Shown: positions 7,632 to 16,425, counted from the stretch's first letter. The stretch: 64,000 bases of DNA from Oscillospiraceae bacterium (GCA_015067895.1 SVLP01000001.1:149842-213841); one strand, 5' to 3'. Notes: generated from the sequence alone by a model not told the origin. A program made the numbers and translations.

Positions 7632-8548
7632 ACGAAAAAGACATTCTCTACGCATTGACGGATATCCGGGCGGACTTCATCCGGGAGGCCGCCCCCGTCC
7701 GGCGCAGGCCTGCCCGGCGGGTGCTGATGACGGCGGTGGCGGCATCGCTGGCTCTGCTGCTGATGGGCGCGGGCATCATCTATGGCGACAGCATCCAAAG
7801 CTGGATGGACGGGCGGTGGAGCCGGGAAAACGGCAAGACCATGAGCCAGGGGCAGGCCGCGCTGGTGGATGCCATGAGCCAGGAGATCGGGCTGTCGGAG
7901 ACCATCGGAACGATCACCGTGGATGTGGATTCTGCGATTTTTGAGGATCGGGGATTCCGGATCCTGGTGCGGGTCAGGGGACGGCAGTTTGGCCATGGCG
8001 ATGGTGTCTGCTTTGACCGCTGGAGCATGGAGCTGGAGCCGGATCCCACCACCGGCATGGGTCACGGACGGGGATGGGAGCATGCGGGCTTTGACGGCGA
8101 CGGCTCCTGGCTGCTGTTTTTCCGGTGCGATTGGGATCAGGGGAGACGGCCGGAGGAGCCCTTTACGGTGCGGCTGGGCATGTCCGATCTGATCCTGACC
8201 GGCGCGGGCGGCGAGACGGTGGAGACCGTCCAGGCGGGCAGCTGGGAGTTTGAATTCCCGCTGGAGGTCACCGGTGTGCCGGAGCCCATCGCCCTGCCCG
8301 ACTGCACCGTGAAAACAGAGACGGGCGCGGAGCTGGAGCTGAGAAACCTGATGCTCTACAGTACGGGCCTTACCTACGAAAAGACGGGAGACGGGGACGT
8401 TGCGGTGACTGTCCTTCTGGAGGACGGCAGCTCCATCGATGCCACCCTGGGCATCGGGGACAGCCAATGGTGGGATGTGCCCGTGGATCCGGCACAGGTG
8501 CGTGCCCTGCGGATCGGGGAGACGACCATCGAGGTGCCCGAAGGATAA
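7628..8548 (+). CDS. Membrane protein, probable anti-sigma factor
   Basis: 306 residues, translationally coupled to the sigma factor by a 4-base overlap. Residues 1-28 are a short cytosolic segment rich in Arg, about 29-49 form one transmembrane helix (AVAASLALLLMGAGIIYG) and the remaining 250 residues would be outside and rich in beta strands. This is the layout of anti-sigma factors of the DUF4179-like type: the inside segment holds the sigma factor and the outside domain senses a signal. There is no zinc-binding HxxxCxxC motif, so it is not a ZAS-type anti-sigma. Assignment rests on position and topology. Confidence 0.65.
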   Translation: MNEKDILYALTDIRADFIREAAPVRRRPARRVLMTAVAASLALLLMGAGIIYGDSIQSWMDGRWSRENGKTMSQGQAALVDAMSQEIGLSETIGTITVDVDSAIFEDRGFRILVRVRGRQFGHGDGVCFDRWSMELEPDPTTGMGHGRGWEHAGFDGDGSWLLFFRCDWDQGRRPEEPFTVRLGMSDLILTGAGGETVETVQAGSWEFEFPLEVTGVPEPIALPDCTVKTETGAELELRNLMLYSTGLTYEKTGDGDVAVTVLLEDGSSIDATLGIGDSQWWDVPVDPAQVRALRIGETTIEVPEG

Positions 8549-8553
8549 AACGA

Positions 8554-8588
8554 AGCCCGGCACGACGAAAGTCGTGCCGGGCTTTGCA
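8554..8588 (+). terminator. Terminator of the sigma/anti-sigma operon
   Basis: A 13-bp perfect stem (8554-8566 with 8571-8583) with a GAAA loop, followed by a short T-rich stretch. Confidence 0.8.
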
Positions 8589-8617
8589 TATTCTTCCCGG
8601 ATATTTGCAAAAACCCT

Positions 8618-8646
8618 TTGACAGAACCGAAAAAGTGTGCTATCCT
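8618..8646 (+). promoter_or_regulatory. Promoter of the thrS T-box transcript
   Basis: TTGACA (8618-8623) and TATCCT (8641-8646), 17-bp spacer. Confidence 0.75.
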
Positions 8647-8649
8647 AAA

Positions 8650-8892
8650 AAAGCATAAGGCAGTGATGAAGACACGCCCCGGCGGATGATGCCCAGAGAG
8701 GAGCCTACATGGTGCAATGGCTCTGCATTCGGAGACCGGCGGATACCACTTCTGAGCCGCTGACCGGAAATGGTCAGACGGGTGCGCCCGTTACAGCGTC
8801 AATGAGTGGCTCTGCAGGCAGAGCAACCAGGGTGGAACCGTGGAATACTGATGTATCCCACCCCTGTTTCGTCAGGGGATGGGAATTTTTTA
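8650..8892 (+). ncRNA. T-box riboswitch, threonine specific
   Basis: The T-box sequence AGGGTGGAACCGTGG is at 8829-8843 and is followed by a terminator hairpin (8855-8891) ending in a T-run. The specifier is ACC (Thr) at 8745-8747, six bases before GAG, the usual geometry. Uncharged tRNA-Thr should stabilise the antiterminator and permit thrS transcription. Confidence 0.92.
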
Positions 8893-8910
8893 TACCCTCC
8901 CCAATGTAAG

Positions 8911-8975
8911 AGTGCTGAATGCATAGTGCTGAGTGCTGAATTGTGGCAATCACTCAGCACTCAGAACTCAGCACT
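8911..8975. repeat. Heptamer fold-back repeat, copy 1 (GTGCTGA unit)
   Basis: Tandem heptamers (AGTGCTG, AATGCAT, AGTGCTG, AGTGCTG) face an inverted set (CACTCAGCACTCAG...). It lies between the T-box terminator and thrS, so it is part of the thrS mRNA leader. Similar elements with other heptamers lie at 18676-18753 and 57264-57313. Confidence 0.75.
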
Positions 8976-8996
8976 AAAAACAAGGAGGAACACAAC

Positions 8997-10787
8997 ATGG
9001 AAAACAACTTCACCTTCGAGAATCCTGAGTACCGGAAGCTCTTCTGGCACACCAGCTCCCATGTGATGGCCCAGGCCGTCAAGCGGCTGTGGCCCGAGGT
9101 GCAGCTGGCCATCGGCCCCGCCATTGACGAGGGCTGGTACTACGACTTCGACGCGCCCTTCGCCTTCACCCCCGATCACCTGAAGCAGATCGAGGGCGAG
9201 ATGAAGAAGATCGTCAAGGAGCGCATCAAGCTCGAGCGCAGCGAGATGTCCCGTGAGGACGCCCTCCGTTGGGCCGACGAGCACAACGAGCCCTACAAGC
9301 GGGAGCTGATCGAGGATCTGCCCGCCGACGCTGTTATTTCTTTCTACACCCAGGGCGATTTCACCGACCTGTGCGCCGGCCCCCATCTGGATCACACCGG
9401 CCGTCTGCGCCACAACGGCTTCAAGCTGACCAAGTCCTGCGGTGCCTACTGGCGCGGCGACTCCAACCGCAAGATGCTCCAGCGCATCTACGGCATCGGC
9501 TTCCCCAGCAAGGACGAGCTGGACGAGTACCTGCGCAAGCAGGAGGAGGCTCTGAAGCGGGATCACAACAAGCTGGGCCGTGAGCTGGAGTTCTTCACCA
9601 CCGTCGAGGAGATCGGCCAGGGTCTGCCCATCCTGCTGCCCAACGGCTCCCGCGCCATCCAGCTGCTGCAGCGTTGGATCGAGGACGAGGAGCAGAAGCG
9701 GGGCTATATCCTGACCAAGACCCCCCTGATGGCCAAGCGGGATCTGTACAAGATCTCCGGTCACTGGGATCACTATCTGGACGGCATGTTCATCCTGGGC
9801 GATCCCCACGATGAGACCAAGGAGTGCTTCGCCCTGCGTCCCATGACCTGCCCCTTCCAGTATCAGGTCTATCTGAACAAGGCTCGCTCCTACCGTGATC
9901 TGCCCCTGCGCTACGGTGAGACCTCCACCCTGTTCCGCAACGAGGATTCCGGCGAGATGCACGGCCTGATCCGTGTCCGCCAGTTCACCATCTCCGAGGG
10001 TCACCTGGTGCTCCGTCCCGACCAGCTGGAGGAGGAGTTCCGGGGCTGTCTGGATCTGGCCAAGTACTGCCTGGAGACCCTGGGTCTGGAGGAGGACTGC
10101 TCCTACCGCTTCTCCCAGTGGGATCCCGCCAAAGCCGGCATCAAGTACGAGGGTACTGCCGAGCAGTGGGAGCTGGCTCAGTCCACCATGAAGGAGATCC
10201 TGGACAACATCGGCATCAACTACACCGTGGGCATCGATGAGGCCGCCTTCTACGGCCCCAAGCTGGATATCCAGATCAAGAACGTCTTCGGCAAGGAGGA
10301 CACCCTGATCACCATACAGATCGATATGCTGCTGGCCCAGAAGTTCGGCATGGAGTACACCGACTCCGATGGTCAGAAGAAGATCCCCTATATCATCCAC
10401 CGCACCTCCATGGGCTGCTACGAGCGTACCCTGGCTCTGCTGATCGAGAAGTACGCCGGTGCCCTGCCCCTGTGGCTGATGGGTACCCAGGTCAAGGTGC
10501 TGCCCATCACCGACCGCGCCCACGCCTACGCCAACGAGCTGACCCAGAAGCTGAAGGATTTGGGCATCCGCGCCGAGAGCGACTGCCGCTCCGAGAAGCT
10601 GGGCTACAAGATCCGCGAGGCTCAGGTCAAGAAGATCCCCTACATGCTGGTCATCGGCGACCGGGATATGGAGAACGGCACCGTCTCCGTCCGTACCCGC
10701 AAGGGCGAGGACCTGGGCGCCATGACGCCCGATGCCTTCATCGCCAAGTGCCTGATGGAGATCGCCACCAAGAGCAAGGAAGTCTGA
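8997..10787 (+). CDS. thrS: Threonyl-tRNA synthetase lacking the TGS domain
   Basis: 596 residues, about 45 shorter than the common bacterial enzyme because the N-terminal TGS domain is missing: the protein begins almost directly with the editing domain (HTSSHVMAQAV, residues about 17-27; DLCAGPH further on). The class II catalytic core has motif 2 (FRNEDSGEMHGLIRVRQF) and motif 3 (HRTSMGCYERTLALLIEKY). The zinc ligands appear as Cys in MTCPF, His in ISEGH and His in IHRTS. The C-terminal anticodon-binding domain ends the protein. The start at 8997 follows CAAGGAGGAA. Expression is controlled by the Thr T-box upstream. Confidence 0.95.
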   Translation: MENNFTFENPEYRKLFWHTSSHVMAQAVKRLWPEVQLAIGPAIDEGWYYDFDAPFAFTPDHLKQIEGEMKKIVKERIKLERSEMSREDALRWADEHNEPYKRELIEDLPADAVISFYTQGDFTDLCAGPHLDHTGRLRHNGFKLTKSCGAYWRGDSNRKMLQRIYGIGFPSKDELDEYLRKQEEALKRDHNKLGRELEFFTTVEEIGQGLPILLPNGSRAIQLLQRWIEDEEQKRGYILTKTPLMAKRDLYKISGHWDHYLDGMFILGDPHDETKECFALRPMTCPFQYQVYLNKARSYRDLPLRYGETSTLFRNEDSGEMHGLIRVRQFTISEGHLVLRPDQLEEEFRGCLDLAKYCLETLGLEEDCSYRFSQWDPAKAGIKYEGTAEQWELAQSTMKEILDNIGINYTVGIDEAAFYGPKLDIQIKNVFGKEDTLITIQIDMLLAQKFGMEYTDSDGQKKIPYIIHRTSMGCYERTLALLIEKYAGALPLWLMGTQVKVLPITDRAHAYANELTQKLKDLGIRAESDCRSEKLGYKIREAQVKKIPYMLVIGDRDMENGTVSVRTRKGEDLGAMTPDAFIAKCLMEIATKSKEV

Positions 10788-10800
10788 TTCCAAGAAATAA

Positions 10801-10837
10801 AAAAATCCGCCATGGGAGACCATGGCGGATTTTTTGG
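10801..10837 (+). terminator. Terminator of thrS
   Basis: Stem AAAAATCCGCCATGG / CCATGGCGGATTTTTT with a 4-base loop and T-run. Confidence 0.9.
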
Positions 10838-10849
10838 ATCAAAATTCTG

Positions 10850-10862
10850 TAGGGCGGGTGGC
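10850..10862. repeat. Inverted end fragment of the composite repeat
   Basis: GTAGGGCGGGTGG is the reverse complement of the conserved right end (CACCCGCCCTAC) of the composite repeats at 28673 and 29855. Between 10863 and 10989 I see no gene. Confidence 0.45.
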
Positions 10863-10989
10863 ACTTGAATCAAGGTGTGATTGCCCCCGGCAATCATTGG
10901 ATTATGGATTCGCTGCGCGGAGCACCACCCCGCCGAGCAGCTTGCGTGATTTCTGGTGTTGGTAAGAAGAACCGTGTTACAATTACGAT

Positions 10990-11171
10990 GTCATTCCGAG
11001 GGCGTAAGCCCGTGGGAATCTCCTGGTACTGCACTCTGAATCGTACATTCCGGCAGGAGATTGCCACGGCCTTACGGCCTCGCAATGACGTGGTGGTTTT
11101 GGGCTGGCCCCTCTGGTTTGGCTGGGCAGTTGTCCCACCTGGTCGGCGGGGTCATGACCCCGCCCTACAAA
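10990..11171. repeat. Composite palindromic repeat, copy A
   Basis: Part 1 (10990-11089) is a palindrome with ends GTCATTCCGAGG and CCTCGCAATGAC and inner arms AATCTCCTGGTA / GCAGGAGATTGCC. After 49 bp, part 2 (11139-11171) is a short palindrome CTGGTCGGCGGGG...CCCCGCCCTAC. The same two-part layout recurs at 28673-28857 and 29855-30040; part 1 alone is at 60536-60625. Confidence 0.8.
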
Positions 11172-11173
11172 AG

Positions 11174-11210
11174 AAAATCCGCTATGGATGCGTCCATAGC
11201 GGATTTTTTG
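11174..11210 (-). terminator. Terminator of yitT-like gene (bidirectional)
   Basis: Stem AAAATCCGCTATGGA / TCCATAGCGGATTTTTT lies just after the stop of the minus-strand YitT gene and has T-runs on both strands. Confidence 0.8.
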
Positions 11211-11219
11211 TCAGATGTA

Positions 11220-12086
11220 TCAGTGCTTCCGGTTCATCCACACCCGCTCCAGGGTGTAGCCCTGGCCGTTGACGTTTTTCACGTCGGAGGCGATGATGAA
11301 GGCGGTTTTGTCGATTTTCAGGGCGGCATCCCGGATCTCGGGGTACTTCTTGGCGTAGACCACGCTGAGGATGGCCTGGCGCTTTTCGCCGGTCATGCCG
11401 GTCTGGATGTCGATCATGGTGACGCCGCAGTTGATGTTGTCCAGGATCTCGCGGCGGATGCGCTCGTACTCCGGGGAGATGATGATGAGCTGCACCGTGG
11501 CCTCGCCGGAGACGATGGTGTGGTCGATGACGGCGGAGGTCAGCACCAAAATCAGCAGGGAGTAGAGGATGCCGTCGGTGCCCTTGAGCAGCACCTGGGC
11601 GGCGATGATGATGCCGTCGAAGACCATCAGGGACTTGCCCACGGGGATGCCCCGGTACTTCTGCAAAATGACCGGCGGGATGTCCATGCCGCCGGTGGAG
11701 CCGCCCACCCGAACCACCAGGCCGATGCCCACGCCGATGAGGACGGCGCAGTAGAGGGCGCAGATCAGCTTGTCCTCACCGACAAACATGGTGCCCACGG
11801 GGGTGACCTCCATGATGCCCATGATGATGGGGTAAATAATGGTGGACAGCAGGGAATTGGCGGCGAATTTCCAGCCCATGAAGGCCCAGCCCAGGCAGAA
11901 CAGGCTGACGTTGGTCACAGCCGTGATGACGGACAGCCGGACGGGCAGGAAATACTGGGTCGTCAGGGCGATGCCGCTGGAGCCGCCCAGCATGAAGTCC
12001 TGGGGCACGATGAAGGCGCAGACGGCGAAGGCCAGCATGGTGTTGCCCAGGAGGGTGAACAAAAGGACTTTGAGTTGTTGTTTCAT
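11220..12086 (-). CDS. YitT family membrane protein (DUF161 + DUF2179)
   Basis: 288 residues. The first 200 contain five or six transmembrane helices (for example LLGNTMLAFAVCAFIVP, AVLIGVGIGLVVRVGGSTGGMD) with the YitT-typical GGSSGIAL and GGSTGGMDI segments. The last 80 residues form the cytosolic DUF2179 domain with GVTMIDIQTGMTGEKRQAIL. Substrate is unknown for the family. A GATAAT -10 with TTGCAT 17 bp upstream is visible at about 12131-12160 on the minus strand. It stands alone between two terminators or gene ends. Confidence 0.88.
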   Translation of the reverse strand: MKQQLKVLLFTLLGNTMLAFAVCAFIVPQDFMLGGSSGIALTTQYFLPVRLSVITAVTNVSLFCLGWAFMGWKFAANSLLSTIIYPIIMGIMEVTPVGTMFVGEDKLICALYCAVLIGVGIGLVVRVGGSTGGMDIPPVILQKYRGIPVGKSLMVFDGIIIAAQVLLKGTDGILYSLLILVLTSAVIDHTIVSGEATVQLIIISPEYERIRREILDNINCGVTMIDIQTGMTGEKRQAILSVVYAKKYPEIRDAALKIDKTAFIIASDVKNVNGQGYTLERVWMNRKH

Positions 12087-12167
12087 AGTAGCTCCCCTCG
12101 ATCTCCGGTGACCGGATTTCTAACCCCTCTATTATCGGGGAAAAGGCGGGAAAATGCAAGATAAATT

Positions 12168-12899
12168 TCAGTCCAATGCCAGCCCCAGATAGACCGGCGG
12201 CTCTGCGCCGACAGCCATGGCGAGGGGGCGGCCATCGCCGGGGGTACGGACGCTGGCGAATTCCAGCCCAAGGGAAGCAAGAAGGCCGGGGCCGTCGCCG
12301 GGGTCGCCGAGAAGCTCCCAGACCATGTTGTCCGTGACTGCCGCGACGGCGTTTTCAGTGGCGTAAAAGCTGGCATAGCCCGAGAAAAGGTCGAGACAGG
12401 GGCCCTCCTGAAGGAGGGAATGTTCGGGAAGATACACCCGGCGAAGCGCTGCATATTCCGCAGTGGACAGCCTTCGGATGGGCAGGGGAGTCCCGGCGGT
12501 GACGCGCTCCTCGCAGATGGTGGAGACGGTGCGGAAGCCGAACCGCTCGTAGTAGCCGAAGAGGGATACTTCGGCGGGGACGAGGAGGATGACTTCAAAG
12601 CCCATCCGTTTCAGATATTCCACGCCCTCCTGCACCAGTTGGGAGCCGAAGCCCTTGCCCCGATGCTTTTGGAAGGCCGCGATGCCGTAGAGGTAGGCGG
12701 CTTTTTTGCCGTCCAATGTGCCATCGAACCAGTGCTGGGCAGCGAGGATGTCACCATCCGCAGCCACCAGACAGCGGTCGGGGGAGAAGCCGGTACGGAA
12801 AAACAGGTCGGTGAAATCGGCGTCGCCGAAGGCTTCCGTGAAGAGGGCGCGAAGCTGGGCTTCCTCGCCGGGCCGGGGCGGACGGAGCTCAATAGTCAT
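12168..12899 (-). CDS. GNAT family N-acetyltransferase
   Basis: 243 residues. The acetyl-CoA-binding GNAT motif A appears as KHRGKGFGSQLVQEGVEYL (about residues 76-94), followed by FGYYERFGFRTV, the usual strand-helix end of the fold. The C-terminal 100 residues form a second domain, possibly a degenerate second GNAT or SCP2-like fold. The gene starts inside the end of the DUF2156 gene (11-base overlap), so the two are co-translated. The acyl acceptor cannot be told from sequence. Confidence 0.82.
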   Translation of the reverse strand: MTIELRPPRPGEEAQLRALFTEAFGDADFTDLFFRTGFSPDRCLVAADGDILAAQHWFDGTLDGKKAAYLYGIAAFQKHRGKGFGSQLVQEGVEYLKRMGFEVILLVPAEVSLFGYYERFGFRTVSTICEERVTAGTPLPIRRLSTAEYAALRRVYLPEHSLLQEGPCLDLFSGYASFYATENAVAAVTDNMVWELLGDPGDGPGLLASLGLEFASVRTPGDGRPLAMAVGAEPPVYLGLALD

Positions 12900-13794
12900 G
12901 GAACTCCTCCGTCGTCAGGTGGGCCCAGCATTTTTCCACCATGTGGTGGGGGTGATAGCTGAGCTTGGCCTTGCGCAGACCCTCCAGACCCATGTCGTCC
13001 TCCCGGTTCAGGAATTTCACGGCGGGGTACTTGTCCCGGAGGTGGCGGGCGAAGGCCCGGTTGATGACGGCGTAGGCGCCGGGGTAGTCGGTGTCCGCTT
13101 TCTCGAAGTGGACGTCCACGGTCTCGTCGTCCAGGAAGGAGCCCATGGTCATGGCCACCACCTGACTGCCTACGTACATCACCAGACCCTCCAGACCCAG
13201 TTCCTTCCAGTGGGCGAAGGCCCGGCTCAGAGCCGCGTGCTCCATGGCGGCGTCCTCCTCGGCGGTGCGCCGCTGGTACCAGCGGTCGGCCAGAGCCCGG
13301 GCGTCGGGGAGGGTCTCGTCGGACAGGGGGCGGATGACTGCGTCGGGGTACTCGGCCAGGAAGCGGTTGACATGGTTGCGCTTGGACTGGTAGCGTTTGC
13401 CCTTCAGGTCGGCCAGGTCGTCGATGGCATAGACGTATTCGTGGCCCTCCCGACCGCAGTGGAACCGGAACTGACCGGGGTACCAGCGTTCGAGATCCTC
13501 CACATCGTGGGTGTTCAGACCCGCCAGCCGCAGGGGGATGCCCCGCTCTTTCGCGTCGGCCATGAGCAGATCGATGGTATCCTTCGTCACGCTGGGCCCG
13601 GCGGGGTAGGGGTACATGGTCTTGCCCTGGAAATGGGAGAAGAGCAGAAGATTATCGCCCACCTTCGCGGCGCACTGGCGGCCCCAGAGGTAGAGGTTGG
13701 CGAAGGAAAAGGCGCAGCCCCGGTGGGCGGCGCGGCGCAGGAGCGCGTCGTATTCGGGCTTTTTGTCAAAGGTCAGGCGTTCGAATGGGATCAT
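12889..13794 (-). CDS. DUF2156 (phosphatidylglycerol lysyltransferase C-terminal-like) protein
   Basis: 301 residues, soluble. The pattern YQSKRNHVNRFLAEYPD, MTMGSFLDDETVDVHFEKAD and FLNREDDMGLEGLRKAKLSYHP is typical of the DUF2156 family, a pair of GNAT-like folds related to the catalytic domain of MprF. Without the membrane-flippase half it is not an MprF; members are thought to transfer aminoacyl groups from tRNA, but the substrate of this one is unknown. Start at 13794 follows AGGAGA. It overlaps the following GNAT gene, suggesting a shared modification task. Confidence 0.82.
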   Translation of the reverse strand: MIPFERLTFDKKPEYDALLRRAAHRGCAFSFANLYLWGRQCAAKVGDNLLLFSHFQGKTMYPYPAGPSVTKDTIDLLMADAKERGIPLRLAGLNTHDVEDLERWYPGQFRFHCGREGHEYVYAIDDLADLKGKRYQSKRNHVNRFLAEYPDAVIRPLSDETLPDARALADRWYQRRTAEEDAAMEHAALSRAFAHWKELGLEGLVMYVGSQVVAMTMGSFLDDETVDVHFEKADTDYPGAYAVINRAFARHLRDKYPAVKFLNREDDMGLEGLRKAKLSYHPHHMVEKCWAHLTTEEFHDY

Positions 13795-13879
13795 ATGAGG
13801 TTCTCCTATATTTATTTGACGTTGGGGCGGATGCGGTTGGCACGCAGTACGAATTCGCCGGAGCGTGGAAGAAAAATGC

Positions 13880-13945
13880 AGTGCAGCACTGCACCTCACC
13901 CGGCCCTGCGGGCCACCCTCCCCAAAGGGGAGGGCATGATTGCGT
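13880..13945. repeat. Palindromic intergenic repeat
   Basis: Three adjacent small palindromes: GTGCAGCACTGCAC, CCGGCCCTGCGGGCC and CCCTCCCCAAAGGGGAGGG. The last could end transcription from the HAD gene weakly. No other full copy is seen here. Confidence 0.5.
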
Positions 13946-13952
13946 GATAGGA

Positions 13953-14753
13953 TTACTGAAGTGCGTCCAAAATCTCCCCTGCGTCTTCCAGGACGAAGTG
14001 GGGCTTGATGTCGGAGGCGTCCAGGATCTCCCGGGTGGTCTCGCCGTTGAGGACGAGCATGGTGGTGATGCCCGCGTTGAGCCCGCAGCGGATATCGGTG
14101 TAGATCCGGTCGCCGATGCAGCAGCTTTCCTCCGGGGCGATGCCAAGACGCTCCATAGCGAGCTTCGGCATCAGGGCCTCGGGCTTGCCGATGACCAGAG
14201 GACGCTTTTTCGTGGCATTGTAGATCATGTCGCAGACGCTGCCGCAGTCGGGGACGGAGCCGAACTCCGTGGGGCAGACGTAGTCGGGATTGGTGGCGAT
14301 GTAGGGGATGTCCCGGGTCAGCAGAAGCCTGCTCACATCCCAAAGCTTCTGGAAGGTCAGCTCCGTGTCAAAGCCCATGACGATGCACTGGGCCTTATCG
14401 GGATCCTCCACCACCTCGAAGCCCGCCCAGCCCAGCTCCCGCTTCAATGAGACGGTGCCGCAGACATAGAGCCGCTTGCCGGGGTGATGCTGCTGGAGGT
14501 AGTAGGCCGTGGCCTGGGCGGAGGTGATGAAGTCCTCCCGGGTGGAGAGGATGCCGAGCTTCCTGAGCTTGCGGATATAGTCCTCCACGCCCTTGGAGGA
14601 GTTGTTGGTCATGAAGAGATATTTGCCGCCGGTCTGGCGGATCCGACGCAGCAGGGGGATGGTGAAGTCGAAAAGCCGGTCGCCCAGGTAGAGTGTCCCG
14701 TCCATGTCGAACAGGAACAGCTTCATGGAGCGGATGGTATCGCGTTTGTTCAT
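13953..14753 (-). CDS. HAD-IIA family phosphatase (NagD/AraL-like)
   Basis: 266 residues. HAD motif I is LFLFDMDGTLYLGD (nucleophile Asp and general acid Asp), motif II is FMTNNSSKG, the Lys of motif III lies in VIGKPEALM and motif IV is CIGDRIYTDIRCG. The cap position and NNSS segment are those of subclass IIA, whose members hydrolyse sugar phosphates, p-nitrophenyl phosphate or nucleotides. The start at 14753 has GGAGG 5 bases upstream; MKLFLF nine codons later is a less likely start. It has its own consensus promoter. Confidence 0.88.
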   Translation of the reverse strand: MNKRDTIRSMKLFLFDMDGTLYLGDRLFDFTIPLLRRIRQTGGKYLFMTNNSSKGVEDYIRKLRKLGILSTREDFITSAQATAYYLQQHHPGKRLYVCGTVSLKRELGWAGFEVVEDPDKAQCIVMGFDTELTFQKLWDVSRLLLTRDIPYIATNPDYVCPTEFGSVPDCGSVCDMIYNATKKRPLVIGKPEALMPKLAMERLGIAPEESCCIGDRIYTDIRCGLNAGITTMLVLNGETTREILDASDIKPHFVLEDAGEILDALQ

Positions 14754-14783
14754 AGGATCCTCCGAATATTGATTCTTTTTGTC

Positions 14784-14812
14784 ATTGTACGGCAAGGCGC
14801 GGCGGTTGTCAA
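14784..14812 (-). promoter_or_regulatory. Promoter of the HAD-IIA gene
   Basis: TTGACA (14807-14812) and TACAAT (14784-14789) on the minus strand, 17-bp spacer. Confidence 0.75.
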
Positions 14813-14901
14813 ATCCTTCTTGGTATTGTGCCCAAGCGGCGGACAAATGTCTCTGGGATTTTGTGGAAAAGGGATAAAAATGCAGGAATACAAAAGTACA
14901 C

Positions 14902-14930
14902 TTGCAATTGAAGCCGAAATCAGGTATCAT
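14902..14930 (+). promoter_or_regulatory. Promoter of the AGCS symporter gene
   Basis: TTGCAA (14902-14907) and TATCAT (14925-14930), 17-bp spacer. Confidence 0.65.
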
Positions 14931-14974
14931 TGGTTCATAATTTTTTCATAAATTGAAAGAGAGATGATCCGTTC

Positions 14975-16384
14975 ATGAAAATTGAAGAAATCGTCAGCTG
15001 CCTCAAAGATGTCGCCTGGGGCCCCTGGATGCTCCTGCTGCTGGTGGGCACCGGCGTGTACCTGAGCTGCCGGGTGGGCTTTATCCAGTTCCGGAAATTT
15101 GGATATGCCATGCGCAACACCATCGGCAAGATCTTCCGGAAGTCCGAGGCCGGCGCCGGTGAGATCACACCCTTCCAGGCCGTCTCCACTGCGCTGGCCG
15201 CCACTGTCGGCACCGGCAACATCGCCGGCGTCACCGGTGCCATCTGCGTGGGCGGCCCCGGTGCCGTGTTCTGGATGTGGATCAGTGCCCTGTTCGGCAT
15301 GGTCACCAAGTACGCCGAGGTCGTGCTGGCGGTTCGCTACCGGGAGCGCAATGCCCAGGGCGACTGGGTCGGCGGCCCCATGTACTACATCCGCAACGGT
15401 CTGGGCAAACGCTGGAACTGGCTGGCCTGCGTGTTCTGTGTGCTGGGCGCTCTGGCGGCCTTCGGCATCGGCAACATGACCCAGGTCAACACCATCGCCT
15501 CCTCCATCAACACCGCCATCGACTCCTTCGGCGGCAGCACCGCCGCCTATACCGTCCAGCTCTTTGGCCAGACGGTTCCCATCTCCTCCGCCATGACCGG
15601 TGCTGTGGTCGCCATGATCGTGGGCATGGTGCTCTTCGGCGGCATCAAGCGCATCGGCGCCGTTGCCGAGCGGATGGTTCCCGTGATGGCAGCCATCTAC
15701 ATCCTCGCTTCCCTGATCGTGGTGGGCGGCAACCTGGGCAAGCTGGGAGATGTGTTCGCCATGATCTTCCAGGGTGCCTTCAACGCCGAGGCCGCGTTGG
15801 GCGGTGCCTTCGGCATCACCATCATGACCACCATCCAGAAGGGCGTCGGCCGGGGCGTCTTCTCCAACGAAGCGGGCCTGGGCTCCGCTCCCATGGCCCA
15901 TGCGGCTTCCTCCGAGCGCGACCCCGTGAAGCAGGGCCTGTACGGCATCTTCGAGGTCTTCATGGACACCATCGTCATCTGCACCCTGACCGCCCTGACC
16001 CTGCTGTGCGGCGCGGGTGACAAGATCGTCTGGGGCCAGAGTGCCGGTGCGGAGCTGATCGCGGCCTCCTTCTCCAGCATCTTCGGTGCCCAGGTGGGCT
16101 CCATGCTGGTGGCCGTGGGCATCACCCTGTTTGCCCTGAGCACTATCCTGAGCTGGAGCCTGTACGGCACCCGCTGCTGCGAGTTCCTGCTGGGCGGCAA
16201 GGCGGCCACCGTCTATCAGGTCATCTTCGTCTGCGTGATCCTGGTGGGCGCGACGCTGGAGCTGGAGCTGGTGTGGGACATCGCCGACATGCTCAACGGC
16301 TTCATGGCAGTTCCCAACCTGGTGGCGGTGCTGGGTCTGAGCCCCGTGGTCATCAAGCTGACCAAAGACCATTTCGCCAAATAA
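14975..16384 (+). CDS. Sodium:alanine symporter, AGCS family
   Basis: 469 residues with about ten transmembrane helices. The AGCS core is clear: TPFQAVSTALAATVGTGNIAGV, the GGPGAVFWMW segment, KYAEVVLAVRYR and GRGVFSNEAGLGSAPMAHA. These proteins carry alanine or glycine into the cell with Na+. The ATG follows a rather weak GAGAG site. The gene has its own promoter and terminator. Alanine or glycine as substrate is family knowledge, not shown here. Confidence 0.93.
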   Translation: MKIEEIVSCLKDVAWGPWMLLLLVGTGVYLSCRVGFIQFRKFGYAMRNTIGKIFRKSEAGAGEITPFQAVSTALAATVGTGNIAGVTGAICVGGPGAVFWMWISALFGMVTKYAEVVLAVRYRERNAQGDWVGGPMYYIRNGLGKRWNWLACVFCVLGALAAFGIGNMTQVNTIASSINTAIDSFGGSTAAYTVQLFGQTVPISSAMTGAVVAMIVGMVLFGGIKRIGAVAERMVPVMAAIYILASLIVVGGNLGKLGDVFAMIFQGAFNAEAALGGAFGITIMTTIQKGVGRGVFSNEAGLGSAPMAHAASSERDPVKQGLYGIFEVFMDTIVICTLTALTLLCGAGDKIVWGQSAGAELIAASFSSIFGAQVGSMLVAVGITLFALSTILSWSLYGTRCCEFLLGGKAATVYQVIFVCVILVGATLELELVWDIADMLNGFMAVPNLVAVLGLSPVVIKLTKDHFAK

Positions 16385-16390
16385 AAACGA

Positions 16391-16425
16391 AGGAAGTGTC
16401 CCGAAAACAGGACACTTCCTTTTTT
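16391..16425 (+). terminator. Terminator of the AGCS gene
   Basis: Stem AGGAAGTGTCC / GGACACTTCCT with an 8-base loop and a T-run. Confidence 0.9.

Noticed and set aside
8911..8975. Possible CRISPR-like repeats (also 18676 and 57264)
   Set aside because: Units are only 7 bases, directly adjacent and partly inverted, with no spacers and no cas genes.
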